A stretch of 64,000 bases of DNA. Origin: Lingula anatina. Taxonomy: Eukaryota; Brachiopoda; Lingulata; Lingulida; Lingulidae. The notes under the pieces were generated by a model. That model was not told the origin of the DNA, did not search any database, and saw nothing but the letters and a program-made list of their open reading frames with translations. Below, piece after piece: positions 41,651-54,409 of the stretch. The position numbers and the translations under genes were made by a program. The DNA lies in the NCBI RefSeq assembly GCF_001039355.2, contig NW_019776063.1, positions 53,964 to 117,963 of the forward strand. The letters run 5' to 3'. The number at the start of each line of letters is the position of its first letter. Within the stretch, counting starts at the first letter, position 1.

Positions 41651-42259
41651 GCTCCGCAGGATGGTGTGGGATACAAGTCACCGTTACCACTTCTCCTCCT
41701 AGACCGCAAGGACCTGTGTCCCCATCTCTTGGATTTAGGTCACATGTAATCTCAGCTTGAACCTCCTGGTTTTTTTTGTCTCAGTTGGTGCATTGGCCTG
41801 GGCGTGACACTCGTTGAAATGTACCTTGTCAAAATTTTTGAAAATTCAATGCTAAATATCTCCCATATCGAAGGAATTATGGGAAAATTTTCTACAGATG
41901 GCTGACCGAAAGTCATATGTGGAGATTTCAAATATGCCCTTGGATTTTTCCTTTGACCTTTATTTCAAGGTCAAACATGCCAAAACTTTCAATGGCTGTA
42001 GCACACACACCCACCACCAGTTTAATGGCAAACAAGCAGAAAATTTAAGCTTAGGACCTAAGCTATTAAAAAAACATAGTGAACGAAAATCACTAAGGGG
42101 GGGGGAGGGTTTCAGTATTTGGCCCATGGACTAATACCCATTGTCAGAGACATCACATTGAGTCTTTATGACATCACTTAGCAACCAAAATAAACAAACC
42201 CCCTGAAGATGCAATGAAACTGGTCAGGGCAAAATAACTGCTGTTCTTTATTTCTTTTT

Positions 42260-42263
<4 letters not shown>

Positions 42264-42331
<68 letters not shown>
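42264..42331. repeat. (AT)n microsatellite
   Basis: About 34 AT units. Neighbouring sequence (41650-43380) holds a G-run at 42098-42107 and no gene I can support. Confidence 0.95.
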
Positions 42332-42334
<3 letters not shown>

Positions 42335-43379
42335 ACTTCAAAGATTTCAGTATTGGAACACAAAAGTTAAAAGAAATAATTAAATATCCCACATTACAGA
42401 ATTGTTGCCTGTGTTGAAGGCTTGTCGCGCCGTCTACAGGAGATAATTGCAGTACGCGGTAGACGCACATGCTGTTAGGCACATGACCTTTAACGAGCAC
42501 ACCCTAATGCTAACTGTGTGTAAATTTGGTGACATTTGATGGCATCTTTTCAATTTAATAGACTTTTCTTTACATCTGTAGAAGTCATAGTGAAAAAGTG
42601 GTTTTGAGGGGGTACCTCTTATAAATTTTACTAAATGGTATAAAATGTGTATACTGTATTTTCAACACTATTTTGTATTTTTTTAACCATTAATCATGTT
42701 AGACACGGTATCAGAAATAAAAATCACTATTTCTGACAATTTACAGCTGTGAGGTGATCATTTGTAAATAAAAGTACATGGAAATAGGGGTGGGACAACC
42801 TTTTTGACCAATGTTGTACAACACAACTAAATACAATTTGGATTACATTAATAACAAAGGAAATCATAAAATCAAATCAGTTAGGTCAAGTAGAGAACAG
42901 ATAGTGCTTATTGAGTGATCATATTAGAGTACTGACTTGCTGATATTACACCAATGTCCTTTACTGTAGATCTCTCTTTTTCTTAGCATTGTAGAGGCAG
43001 TAATCCCCACCCTACTTGTTCAATACCATTTGATTTTCTGTCTTTTTATTTGTTCGTGTGTAGGTTGTTAAACGTGGATAAATTACATTTTGCGTTTCAG
43101 ATATAGTCGTTTTAGATAGAAATCATGTCTCAATATCGAACTACATAAAAGAAGCTCGTATTAGGATATCTACTACAATGTACCAAACAATAAGTTACAC
43201 ACGCACCACCCGTTGATATACAGTGTACAGTGTAGTTCAAATTAAAATCCAGTTTTGTTACATAATAACCACTGAAATATCGTCAGTAGGTTTCAAATTA
43301 CGTCGATTTCTTCAAGTTTTGTTTAGTCTACTACACATACTAGTATCTGTGAACGTGGGCATATTTTACAGCAATCCTT

Positions 43380-43690
43380 TCTGAAAGAGATGGACGATCA
43401 CAGTCCCGTGGCGACCACTTAAAGGAATACTAATGCTACGACTACAGACGACACTCAAGTGCAACATCTCTTACTGACGGCCATGGTCTTACTTCAGGGG
43501 GCATGCCAGACGGCTTGCTCACTGGGGCGCACCTGATGCTGGGGGTGAAGATGGCGCTGGATATACCTGTGGAAGACTTGACAGTGGCGCTCACGTGTGG
43601 AAATGTAGCTTAAGATGGCAACATGGAATGTTGATCAAGTGATCAGCCCGAAGCCGAGGTAGATATGCCATGATGGGACATTTCATTCGA
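43380..43690. other. GC-richer island without a supported gene
   Basis: Short frames such as ATGGCGCTGGATATACCTGTG are present but no splice-consistent model is visible. It could be an old promoter or TE remnant. The 43690-44500 stretch shows nothing recognisable. Confidence 0.3.
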
Positions 43691-44544
43691 TTTCGGCTAT
43701 AAAGGGAAATAATCGTCACATCTCTTTCCACATGAGACGGTATCTTCGAACTGGTGACTGGTACAGAGGTGACTTAGAGTTTAACATAGAATTAAGAATT
43801 AACATAATGTTTATTCAGCTATCGATATGAAACTTTTACATCAAATAAGATAGTATGAAGACTTATTGTTCTGCCAAAAGAGAGCTTTACACGAAAAAAA
43901 TTAAAGCTTATTCATATTCAAAAAGTGGAAGCCTTACCCAATTCTCACTTTTGACGGGTATAACGTTTACTCCATTTTTAAAATTTTTTTGTTTTATTTT
44001 AAATTTAGAAATACATTCAGTTTCGTTATTTGTAAATGAACCTTTGAACATCAATTCTTTGTAAATTAAGTGTATAGATATTCCGTACTGTTTTAGATGT
44101 CAGTGTTTATTTAGAAGGACTCGGTCTTTCATTACTATACCAGCACTCAGATAAAGATAAATCCAACTCTGTGCACTCCAGTCCCATCTTGCTGAGGTAC
44201 ACATTTGTCTTTGTAGTGGAGATTCCAAAGGCTACCCATCCGCTGATCTACGTATATTCAGTTAAAACCCCTTAACAATGGAAGGCGTCCTTTCTGCATC
44301 CTTTGTGCGACTATGAAACTGGCATCGAAATAAAAATTTATAGATATCTTTGTATGTGGACCCCCTGACCCCCCCTCTAAATCCGCCACTGGCCGACAAG
44401 ATTTTTAACTCTGAAATCTTTTTACTTTTAAATATTTTGACTGTTATTGTTAGGGTAATTTTTTCTCTCTGTTTCCTCCTTATGTTCGTTTTAGAGGGTA
44501 CGTACGGATAAAATTTAGTCCCAAAATATTACACGTCCCTATAC

Positions 44545-44750
44545 TCCCGTTACCGATAGATACATAAAGGAAAAACTGAAAAACGTCTTTTTAAATTTAA
44601 ATACCGATAGATCCGATTTTTTACCACCGTCCTATATATTTGCGTTCCTATAGATACGACGTCCTCATAAACCCACGTCCTTTAAATCCGCATACCTATA
44701 GATCCCCGTATTTTTAGATCCAAATACCGATAGATCCATTACAGGTACAC
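44545..44750. repeat. Cluster of TACCGATAGATCC-like words
   Basis: The word appears as TACCGATAGATAC (44559), ATACCGATAGATCCG (44620), TTCCTATAGATACGACG (44648), TACCTATAGATCCCCG (44694) and ATACCGATAGATCCATT (44725). Related CGTCCT words lie between. It looks like a degenerate short tandem array. Confidence 0.55.
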
Positions 44751-45026
44751 TATTGCTCAAAATGGTTGGTATACTACTCAGTACATAAAATGCAATTTTT
44801 TTAAACGACAGTACGCATATTAATCCTTTCAGCAATTTATTATCCTACTTGATCGTTTTTACGCAATTCTCAGGTAATTTACATTAGGCCTACTAATGCG
44901 TTATCTGACAGAAATTTATGATTTCACTAGATGTTTTGTTATTTTCATGTTACATTCATTTAGTTTTGATTACGAAGGCTTCTGACAGGAACCTAAGATT
45001 ATATTTTTTTTCATAGCGATTAATCC

Positions 45027-45035
<9 letters not shown>

Positions 45036-45068
<33 letters not shown>
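45036..45068. repeat. (CA)n microsatellite
   Basis: About 16 CA units. Confidence 0.95.
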
Positions 45069-45069
<1 letters not shown>

Positions 45070-45641
45070 ACCTCCGTCAATTAAGGTATAATGCATGAAT
45101 GTTTAAGAGACACTTCGATGAATCCAGGAAAATGACCAGTTCCGGTTCAGTCAAAATTAAATATTAATAATCAAAGAACCGGGCAAATCACAATATTTAA
45201 GTTGAAGGTCGAGAATCATTATTTCTAATAATTAAGTAAATGTTGAATCAAAATTCCCATCCATGACGTGAGATGTGAACGTAATATAATTTTATTATAA
45301 AAATGCAGCATTTTTGCCGCATTCGGTGTGTTCGGCGAGTCGAAAAAAGAAGCGTATCCGAGCCATAGGAAGGAGAAACTGAGGGAGAGACATCGTGGTC
45401 ACATCTTCAACTCGATGTAGTCTGTATGAGCAAAATAAAATTCCTTTCACAGGAAAAAGGGAGTTGTTCATAACTATACAGTGACGCGCTTTTATCATCC
45501 GTAAAAGCCCCCGTCACAAAATGCCCAAATAAATCGTATACGGTATGAAATAAGAAGGGTTTACTTGTAAAACTCTTAACATTATTTCATCAACTTTTGC
45601 CGAGTTCTTAAAAGGACAGATGAAAACCTGCTTGGGTGGCC

Positions 45642-46497
45642 ATGGATAGGAAGGATCGCTTGGCCGCGAAGTATTTAATGGATTTGTGAGTACCATTTAC
45701 AATAATGTTTGAGATAAGACACCAGTGAAAATATTTATTAAGCACAGAGATTAATGTTTATTAACGTGTGTTCGTTGTATTTCTTAATGATTGTCAGGCT
45801 CGTCTGTCAAAATATGCCATGAAATTGTAACTAATATGAGTGGTATCGATGACTCATATGTCGACTCTGACAGAGTTTGGGATAGTTTATAGAGCAAAGA
45901 AAGTTTAAATAGAAATGGACATGGTGGAAGATACTAGTCTCATTACATGTACATTACAATGACCGAGGCGAATTGTTGACTTACCGAGGGCACATATCTT
46001 GTGCCCTAACATCTAGGCATACAAAACACAGTGATTAAGATGACCAAGATGCTATTTCTTTAGGCATCTAAATCCCAAAATAAATGTGCAGATCTAAGCT
46101 GTTATTGTATCTAAGTTTAACTCAATTTTAAATGCCATGTCAACTATAATTGAAAATATCTTTGAGATGTATTTTGATTTTATATTCTAAACACAATTTG
46201 TCTCCTTTTTACATTAAAAATAGATAAATAAATCAGAAAGGGGATATTGCATGTTTATGTTTGGTATATCACTAAAATGTATTAAATAGTCCAGAGTAAT
46301 AATTTAGATCATACAATTTTTTACATTAGCGTCCAACCAGTATTTCGGAGATTAAACCAATCTTAATTTTATGTACTGTTGCTTTTTTTTTTGGTTGCAG
46401 TATCAAGGTAACTTTTTCCTATGGGATGCCTGAACTGGAAGAAGTGCAGATGGAAGAGGAGGAAGATGCTGAAGAAGAGGGAATTAAAGGATCCTGA
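45642..46497 (+). CDS. Two-exon gene for a 46-residue acidic-tailed protein
   Basis: Exon 1 coding 45642-45685 reads MDRKDRLAAKYLMD plus two bases; the ATG has a strong context (GGTGGCCATGG) and an in-frame TGA lies 24 bases upstream. The donor is GTGAGT. Exon 2 coding 46401-46497, after a TTTTTTTTTTGGTTGCAG acceptor, completes Phe and reads IKVTFSYGMPELEEVQ, then MEEEEDAEEEGIKGS and stop. The phases match only in this frame. A basic N-terminus and a very acidic C-terminus are the visible features; there is no signal peptide or membrane segment. I do not recognise the family. A 3' UTR intron (46531-46659, GTAAGC...TTTTTTAG) is possible, and poly(A) signals lie at 47725 and 47792. Exon 2 could instead belong to a longer unseen transcript. 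Confidence 0.6.
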
Positions 46498-47724
46498 TGA
46501 TCCAACATGGGACTAAAACATGTCTTTAGAGTAAGCAGAATTTTAATAAGCTGATATTCACTCATCTTATATTAGGCATTATAGGTGCATGATTTCTCTT
46601 TTATCAATTATTTTTCCATATTGGCGACACATAATGTAAATTTTGATTTGCTTTTTTAGACCTTAAGATTATGAGCAACTGCCAGTATGATGTCCTGAAG
46701 AAGAGTTTTTTTACATGGAAGAGGAACTCCATGGCTCTCCACCAAAAGACTAGGAACTTTTCTTGAGGGTCTAAAGTGGGGATGAGTTGGATAGTGAGAG
46801 ACTTTTCCTGACTTTCGAGTGCTGCTTACAGGATATATTCAGTGAACTCATCTTGCCACAGTGACAAAGCATAATCTGTTGACTTCAAACCATCTAGCAC
46901 TGGCATGTATGCTACAATGCAGACAGATTGGAAGTCAAGTCGGTCTTTCCTCCCAAACCTAAGTCATGCCTGATATTGAGAAGAAACCATTTTGGTCCAG
47001 TATTTACTTTTTAAATCTAAATGGCATCAAATGTTTATGGAATATGGCAATGGTGGCATATTGTGACTTCAACTTGATTTTAAACCAGTGTGTTGTCAGA
47101 TTTTGTAAGATCACCAGTTGCAGAGTTTTGTGACTTTGTTACAGCATAAAATTCTGTATTTGGCAAATGGCTGTATGTCATTTCTTTTAAGACCTACAAA
47201 AATGATTTGAGTGAACACTTGTGCCCGTATTCAATTCTCCACTCAGCCATCATTTAGAATTCATGCAGGGAAGCCATGCCTGTATTTTTAAAGAAATATT
47301 TATACCTTTCTATTTATTCCCTGCACGTCTTGGAAAAGTATGTGTGAATATCTTACCAATGAAACAATTTATGTTTGTGTAAGTCGGGTTAGTCCCTTCT
47401 TATGACACATCCCTTTGCATGGAGACTTTTGTATCAGCTCACATGAGTCAATACACTGACAGAGAGGGGGATAATTTGTTGATCTGCAATGCTCATGGGT
47501 CTGCATGTACATGTACATCAGACTCTTAACTTGATAGCCCGGCTGTTAATAAGTCTCTTTCAAAAATGTTACCGTACTATAATGTGTACTGCACAATGTG
47601 AAAGTTTGTGAATGCTTGAATGGAAGGCTTATTTATGAAGAGAGCATTAATAAGTATGAAAATAATTATGCATTCTAACTTACAAAATCTGCATATGTCT
47701 TATTCATTACACGTGACAGGTAAT

Positions 47725-47797
47725 AATAAAGATGATTTGGCCGAATTCCAAACTTATGTAGCAAACTTTGTTTATTCTTGTATTTTTGCCAAATAAA
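47725..47797 (+). terminator. Plus-strand poly(A) signals
   Basis: AATAAA at 47725-47730 and at 47792-47797 (inside AAATAAAAATAAAAG) follow 1.2 kb of frame-poor sequence after the small gene at 46497. They are the natural 3' end for that transcript. Confidence 0.6.
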
Positions 47798-47824
47798 AAT
47801 AAAAGATGTTTCAATATTTAAACT

Positions 47825-47830
47825 TTTATT
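47825..47830 (-). terminator. Minus-strand poly(A) signal
   Basis: TTTATT on the plus strand is AATAAA for the gene whose last coding exon ends at 48181. It lies within about 30 bases of the plus-strand signal, so the two transcripts probably overlap at their ends. Confidence 0.5.
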
Positions 47831-48180
47831 TCATTCATAATCTCTACCCAGTTAATGCTTCATTGATACTGCAGCTTATGCTTTGTACAAAACAATATGT
47901 TAATTAATAATAACAGTACATATTGTTGATTTACTAAAGGGCTAGTTCTTAGAAAAACATGTTCGACATTAAAAGATATTCTAAAAAAGTTTTCAAGATT
48001 TGCATTAGACTTGAATCTTTGGATGTATTTGGTAAAATTATAAAATTATTGAAGAGTTGACAATGCCTAGAAAATAAAGTCCTTGAGGCTCTTGCTGATC
48101 TCAGTCTTGCCAATTGAAATACATGTACATGGGCATTATAATATAAAACTGTTCACTTGGTTTTGGTAAAAGGTGGTGGA

Positions 48181-48318
48181 TCATGTGGTCATCAATGCAA
48201 ATTTTTTGTAGCAGTCTTTTACACACAGCAGTCTTTTGTCACGCCGACATTGAAGTGATGCAGTATTGAAAGATTGGAGTGCTTCCTGGTATGAGTTTTC
48301 TAGATATAACTTGAGGCA
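48181..48318 (-). CDS. Terminal coding exon of an unidentified minus-strand gene
   Basis: Acceptor CTATTACAG precedes an exon open in one frame only. It reads CLKLYLENSYQEALQSFNTA then SLQCRRDKRLLCVKDCYKKF and ALMTT, followed by TGA at 48181-48183. The YLENSYQEALQSFNTA segment has the spacing of a TPR-like or other alpha-helical repeat. Upstream exons must lie at higher coordinates; phase 0 entry agrees with the phase 0 cassette exons at 59.6 and 61.3 kb. I could not name the family. Confidence 0.7.
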   Translation of the reverse strand, partial: CLKLYLENSYQEALQSFNTASLQCRRDKRLLCVKDCYKKFALMTT

Positions 48319-48689
48319 CTGTAATAGTAAAATTACATAAAATGGTTATGAAGAAAAAATGTATTGATATTATCATAACATCACTATTCTTTAACAAAAA
48401 TCAACAAATTAGAGGGCATGATCACTACATGATAACCAGCTTTTAATAAAGAAGCAAGTCTGATTATAATATGGCAAAAAAAAAAAATTAAATTTAAATA
48501 TCTGTAGCTGCATTAAATCATAAAGGCCACAAGAAGAAATAACATAATCACACATGATTTCAAAGAACTGATGTAAAAAAAAAACACACTAATATTCCCC
48601 ACTTGGAATTGGAATTTTGACTAGCTAATTCACTACAGTATAGTGATAAACCATACCAAATGGCACTGTTCACCTTCTAAAATACTAAA

Positions 48690-50905
48690 AAATGTGTAAC
48701 AAGCATAAGGCTTCAGGCCATTGGGAGTTCAAGTTCACACTTTGAAAGTGCCAGAATGAGAAAAATGAAAATTTCACACAAAACTGCATAAATTCAATAA
48801 TAAATGATAACCCAATTGAGCTGGCTTTCTAATTTGAACTGCATGCCAATCCTAAAAATCATACTTGTNCTTCAGCCCAATGGGAGTTCAAGTTCACGCT
48901 TTGAAAATGCCAGAATGAGAAAAATGAACATTTCACACAAAACTGCATAAATTCAATAATAAATGATAACCCAATTGAGCTGGCTTTCTAATTTGAACTG
49001 CATGCCAATCCTAAAAATCATACTTATAAGGTAAAAATAATTATAAGTAACACAGTTTTCTTTTCATAATATTTGTAGTAGCAGTGCAAAAAGATTTTTG
49101 TCAATTTTGATGTAACATTACATAATAAATAACAGAATTATTATCACCAATTTCTTATAATTGACTATAAATAGCATGGAAATGTAAAAAACTTGATTAC
49201 CATTCAGCTTCATGTCCATGGGAGCTCCGAGTCCCACAATGAATATGCCAAACGATAATAATGAATATTTCACTAAAATGTATAACTTCCAGGAAAAGAA
49301 GCCAATTAGACTGTTTTTCCAGCTCAGGCCGCATTTAAGTCCTGTGTTTCTTTTTTGAAAGTTTGACAGGCATAAGTAACATGGTTTCCCCATAATGGTC
49401 ATCATGGCAGCAGCACCCAAAATTGTGTTTTCTTCTATATTGATGCAACATTACATAATGCTTAACAGCATGATGACCATCAATTTTTAATAATAAAATA
49501 AACGTATCATGGATTTTCAGAAAATGTGATTAGCATGGGTCTTCAAGCCCATGGAGGTTCTAAGTCACACCTTGAAAATGCCAATATGTGAAAAATTAAA
49601 TTTTCACAAAAAACTTTAATTGCCAGAAAAATTTATCAAACAGACTGCATTGCCTACTGAAGCTGTATTTTAGTCCCATGTTTCTTTCCTGTAAGTTTGA
49701 GAACAGTAAGTGACATGGTTTTCCTTAAATGGTCATCATGGGAGCAGTGCCCAAAGTAGGGGTTTCTTCAAATTTTGATGCAACGTTACATAATGTTTAA
49801 CAGCATAATGACCATCAATTATTAATAATAAAATATTGGTAACCTGGACATTCAGAAAACATGACCAGCAAAGGTCTTCAGGCCAATGGAACTTCAAAGT
49901 CACACCTTGAAAATGCCAAAATGTAAACAACACAGCACTGTTCTAACATGGGTTTATTTCCATTTTTAACACTTTTTTAACATAAAACAAAATACACAGT
50001 TTACTGCAATTTTTATATGATCAACTAAGAAAATTGATGAGATGGGAAAATTATCAAAAAAACAGTGTAAAATGTCCAATTTCCTCCATTCTGAGATTCT
50101 GAACATACTGAATGATTGAATCTGACAAAATGCAAAGATATGAGTTTGATTCCATTTTTGACACTTTATTACACAATGCAGGATAACAAGTTTGCCATCA
50201 TTTTTACATAATCAACTAACAATGTTGTAAAGATGCAGTAAATGTCAAACAAACACTTTTACGTATCTTATTAGTTAAATAATAAGGCTATTCACATGCC
50301 TAAGAATTGAATCTGAGGAAATGTGAAAAAACAGCATAACTTCTAAAATAATGCCCCGATTATGCTGATTTCCAAACTCAACCTGCGTTTTATTAAGATT
50401 GTCCATTCCTGTGAGTTTAATGACAATTGGGCTATCTGTTTTTCTTATATTGTGTTTACAGTGTTGCATATATGCTGAAAAATGACAAAACAGCATAACT
50501 ACTAAAATAGTGGCCCGATCATGCCAATTTTCAAACTTGACCTGTGTTGTAGTAAGATTGATTACTCCTGTGAGTTTCATGACAACAGGCCTACTGGTTT
50601 TCCTTAAAATGTGTTTACAAGGTTGCATATATGCTGAAAAGTGAAAAAAAAACAGCATAACTTCTACTATAATGGCCTGATCATGCTGATTTTTGAACTT
50701 GACCTGCATTTTATGAATAATCATCAGCTCTGTAAATATAAAACCAAAAAGTAAAACTGTGTTCCACTTATCGTGTTTACGCTGAAAGTGCACGGCGCCG
50801 GCGACGGTATCGGCATCTGCATCGGCATCGGCGACGGCGATGGCGACGACAGACACAGGTGATGCCAATATGTACAGACACATCTGTGTCTGTACATAAA
50901 AAATG
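48690..50905 (-). repeat. R1 repeat family, long minus-strand copy
   Basis: Begins (minus strand) with TTTTTTATGTACAGACACAG and the mirrored TGTGTCTGTACATATTGGC near 50868-50900. Several 165-bp monomers follow (CAGGTCAAGTTTGAAAATTGG, GTTATGCTGTTTTGTCATTT), then the longer monomer type. It contains the duplicated block around the n at 48869. A GC-rich run of GGCGAC/GATGGC triplets at 50800-50850 corresponds to the CGTCGCCGT run in the 25.4-kb copy. Confidence 0.85.
48711..49027. repeat. Allelic duplicate around the join at 48869
   Basis: 48711-48868 and 48870-49027 are near identical (start CTTCAGGCCATTGGGAG or CTTCAGCCCAATGGGAG; both end AAATCATACTT). Confidence 0.85.
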
Positions 50906-51479
50906 AAATTTTCACAACTACGTTGCTTTCAGCAAAAGAATGCAATAAGACTGGTTCTCATCTCAAGCTGCATTCCACTCCTATACATTTTTTTAAGTTT
51001 GAGAATCATAAGTTAACATGGGTTTCCTTTATTTGTCATTATGGCGACAGTGCCCAAAATAGTTTCTTTTTTTTCAATTTTGAGGCAATATTATGTAATG
51101 CTTACAGCATTATCACCACCAATCTTTTATTATACACTGATGATAATATGGATGTCACAGGCCAGATCCCAATCTATTCCAATTACTATAACTCGACTAG
51201 GCCAGATCCCAGTTGGGTTTTGCATTGTTAATGGGCATGTTTATTGGTCATGTAATTTATAGGTAAGCTGCCAGTCTGTTTGTATGATAATTCCTGGGAG
51301 CTCTTATAGAATATATGGAGTACTTTAACATTGTCAATGACAATTTTCCTTCAAGCCATTCCCTGGTCTTTGTGTCCTAAGGAATAAACATCAGGAGCCA
51401 TGTACAGGACAAATTTTGATAATTAAGCTGGTAGCCCTAGGCCTGTCAAGTCAGTTAGGGGGGACTCATGAATTTAAAG

Positions 51480-52960
51480 AAAAGCCATTACACTTAGATG
51501 AAAAGCATGGGAAAACCTAGATGAAGAAACCATCTCCAGTATTTTGTGGACCCGCTCTAGAATTAGTGCCAGTAAGTACAGAAAAAAAAAATGATGGATT
51601 TATGTAAGCGATCCCACTGCACTGAGGTACCCAAGGTAAGCAGGAGTCGTGCACCAAGACTATATTTGGCAGGCCATATCATGGTCTGGAGTAGTATGCA
51701 AAAATGAGGGTATTTTAGACCCCAGACAAAAGACCAAGCGATGATGACACTAAAAATAATTTTGAAGCTCTGTTACGTGACAATGATGATACTTCACCGG
51801 CTGTAGTACCACCAAATATATACATTCCTGTCACAGATGACCCAATTCAGCTTCAGGATTTAAGATGCCATACAAATATTTAAGCCAAATAAATCTGGAG
51901 GTCTGATGGGTATCTCCCCAGTGATGCTCAAACTCACTGTGGATTTGGATTTTATTTCTGGCCCAATTCTTTACGGCTATTTTTTTTACAATCAAGCCAT
52001 TCCTAAAAAATAGAATGTGTCACAGCTTACAGTATTATATAAAAAGGGCCAAAAAATTGTGACAGTTACTGCAGCATATCAGTTATGGAAACAATTGCTA
52101 AATTATATGATATTATTTTATGCAGGAGGCTTGAATTGTGGAGAAAACAAGTAAGAGAACAAGCAGGTGTACAAAAAGGTTGTGACTGCACGGAGCATAT
52201 CATGACATTACGCTTATGGGTTGACTATGGCATCTCCAATAAAGAAAAACTATTTGTAGTATTTGTCAATTTCAGGAAGGCTTACGATAAAGTCATGAGG
52301 AGGAGGTCGATAAACACTCTGGTCCCTTAAGGATGTGGGGTGTCAATGGCCCTAGCAATGTCAGCTTTATAAATTATATGGAGATTAAAAAATTATCCTT
52401 GGTTCAGCGTCAATCGCTACATCCATAGGTTTGAGGCAAGGATCCCCCACCAGCTGTTGGTTGTTTACTGCATATATTGACACATTTGTACGATCACTAA
52501 AATGTTAATGTTCCAATGTTGAATTCCTGGGGTGGTTACATACCTTGCTTTTTATGGACAACTCCATTATTCTGGTCACATCAAGAAATTATTTGGTAGA
52601 AAAGATAAACATATTACTATTGTTTTGTAACAACACAGGCATGGTAATTAACCAGAAAAATAACTTAATGGTCATATAGGTACTGACGAGGACCATTCAC
52701 CTAGTAGTACTTACTTTCCAGGTCCTATAGTTAAGAATTGTAATGAGTATGTTTACAGTGTATTTAGGTGCTATATTTACTCAATATGAAAAGGCATCTC
52801 CAACAGCTGAATGCCACATTGTAGAAAAAGCCAAACATTATGAAATTTGTATCATTTCTTGATAAAAAAAAATAATTTCCCAACTGCAATCTGATGTGCC
52901 CATAATTAATTACCGTGTTTCATGGAAAGTGCTGCAATTGTAACAAATTAATGTTTTAGA
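51480..52960 (+). pseudogene. Non-LTR retrotransposon reverse transcriptase, decayed
   Basis: Plus-strand blocks include SISVMETIAKLYDIILCRRL, then EQAGVQKGCDCTEHIMTLRL and FVVFVNFRKAYDKVMRRR at 52070-52310, followed in other frames by a YLAFYGQ-like block near 52540 and later fragments. The order (IxxxxKLYxxIL-RL, AGxQKGxxCTEHI, FxDFxKAYD) is the reverse transcriptase fingers and motif A of LINE-type elements. Many stop codons and frameshifts make it inactive. The 51780-51960 stretch gives the preceding linker (DDTSPAVVPP). It lies antisense to the minus-strand gene. Confidence 0.7.
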
Positions 52961-53598
52961 GTCTTTAAAGGTTAAAATCAGGAAGTAGAACGCAACTAAC
53001 AACTAAATAGCACTGAATACCCCGAGCATTGTTTAATGCTTTTTTTTCAATATTGTGACAAATTTTTAAATGGCTAAATATCAAGCTGACAGAAAATCCA
53101 CTTACAAGATCATACTAATCTAGAACAGACTTTGGTTAAGTCTGTCCTTGTCCTAATTTTGAACTTCTTGAAATCCATAAAGAATGAAAAATTTACAAAT
53201 GTTTCATTAATGTTATGATTTTGCCTGACAATTAAAATAATTCATTGGTGAAAGTAAACTTAACACGGATAAGTATATTACCTTTACTTTTCAAGAAGTC
53301 AAAAAGATTACGTGAGGTGAGGTGATCACAAATCTGACAGGTGAATAAGACTACCTAAGTAAGCTACTTTGTAATTTCTAGTACTGGGGGTACATGTACT
53401 TCATGGCAACTGTTTAATGATATTGTGGGATACTCAATATTGAAACACCTCTGACAGGTTAATAACTGACAGTGTCCTTTCTGCATCCCTTTCTGTGATC
53501 AAAAATGTGGTCTGTCGCCAAAGCCATTAAATCGTGTCTTAGTGTAAAGGTGGCTGCCTCCATTGTGCATCCTCTGAACGACCAAATCTTGATTTTAC

Positions 53599-54084
53599 CT
53601 ATAAAACTGTGAGCGACCTGTATGTCCACTGAGCAACCTGGCCTGCCACCCTTGTGCAACCCATGACGTTTATTGCAACGTTAGAACAACCACTGAGCAT
53701 CATCGTTGCATTCTCTGTACCTTCATCGGCAATAAATGACAACCATTTATGATCTTTCGGCTTGACCGATAAGCATTCTTTGGGTATCCTTTGATTTATT
53801 CTTTTATATTTTTTCATCAGTTCTAACCTAGTCACCCAATTAAGAACATTCCCAGAAACAAAACAAATAATTATATCATACACCTTTTTAACTACAGTAA
53901 TGCCAGGTCTGCAAGGATCGACTGATAATAAGCCAGATGAGCATTGTTGTCCTTTTAAGAAGGATGGAGAGGCGCAAAAAACGAGCAGGTGTGATTGACA
54001 CAACATAAAATGTTGGAATCCATTTTCAACTGACGCATTCTGCAAAAAATTGAGACAAGAACTGCATTTTGTAAAAAAAGGCAA
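53599..54084 (-). CDS. Unidentified 161-codon open frame
   Basis: Longest uninterrupted minus-strand frame in the area, starting MPFFTKCSSCLNFLQNASVE and including CRPGITVVKK and INQRIPKECLSVKPKDHKW. An embedded segment (AATGCGTCAG to GTTAAAAAG, about 53889-54044) is bounded by TTTTTTGCAG and GTGTAT, so it could be an exon of the minus-strand gene. I do not recognise a domain, and the frame after 53660 is taken over by a different frame (53459-53659). It may be chance or an old element. Confidence 0.25.
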   Translation of the reverse strand: MPFFTKCSSCLNFLQNASVENGFQHFMLCQSHLLVFCASPSFLKGQQCSSGLLSVDPCRPGITVVKKVYDIIICFVSGNVLNWVTRLELMKKYKRINQRIPKECLSVKPKDHKWLSFIADEGTENATMMLSGCSNVAINVMGCTRVAGQVAQWTYRSLTVL

Positions 54085-54118
54085 AAGAATTTTAGAAAAA
54101 GAAATTGGAGGCCGATAT

Positions 54119-54409
54119 CAGTCCTACCCAACTACCAGAATACCAGACCGAATGATCCCGAATTCACCAGTATATCGGACCACACTACCAGTTTTCTAGG
54201 TGTGCATCAGTACGCGCTTCAAAGTATCAGACGCAATACTGCTCTTGTCCAGTATTCGATGTGACAGTGATGATTCTCAGCGGGGTTGGAAAGTAGTGCA
54301 TCTCATCTCAAATTTTGTTCCATTTTTGAAAACAGGTAGTATGGTACGATCTACTGGTGAATTCAGGATAAATCGGTGCCGAGTGTGGTAGTTGGGTAGG
54401 CCTGGATAT
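54119..54409. mobile_element. Complete MITE with roughly 80-bp terminal inverted repeats
   Basis: Left arm CCTACCCAACTACCAGAATA ... GGACCACACTACCAGTTTTC; right arm GAAAACAGGTAGTATGGTAC ... GAGTGTGGTAGTTGGGTAGG. Both match in reverse complement across about 80 bases, with AATTCACCAGTA as an internal anchor. About 130 bases of unrelated sequence lie between. A half copy is at 3108-3190. Confidence 0.85.

Noticed and set aside
50275..50883. 202-codon minus-strand frame
   Set aside because: It lies wholly in R1 monomers; the peptide repeats with the monomer period and similar frames are broken in other copies.
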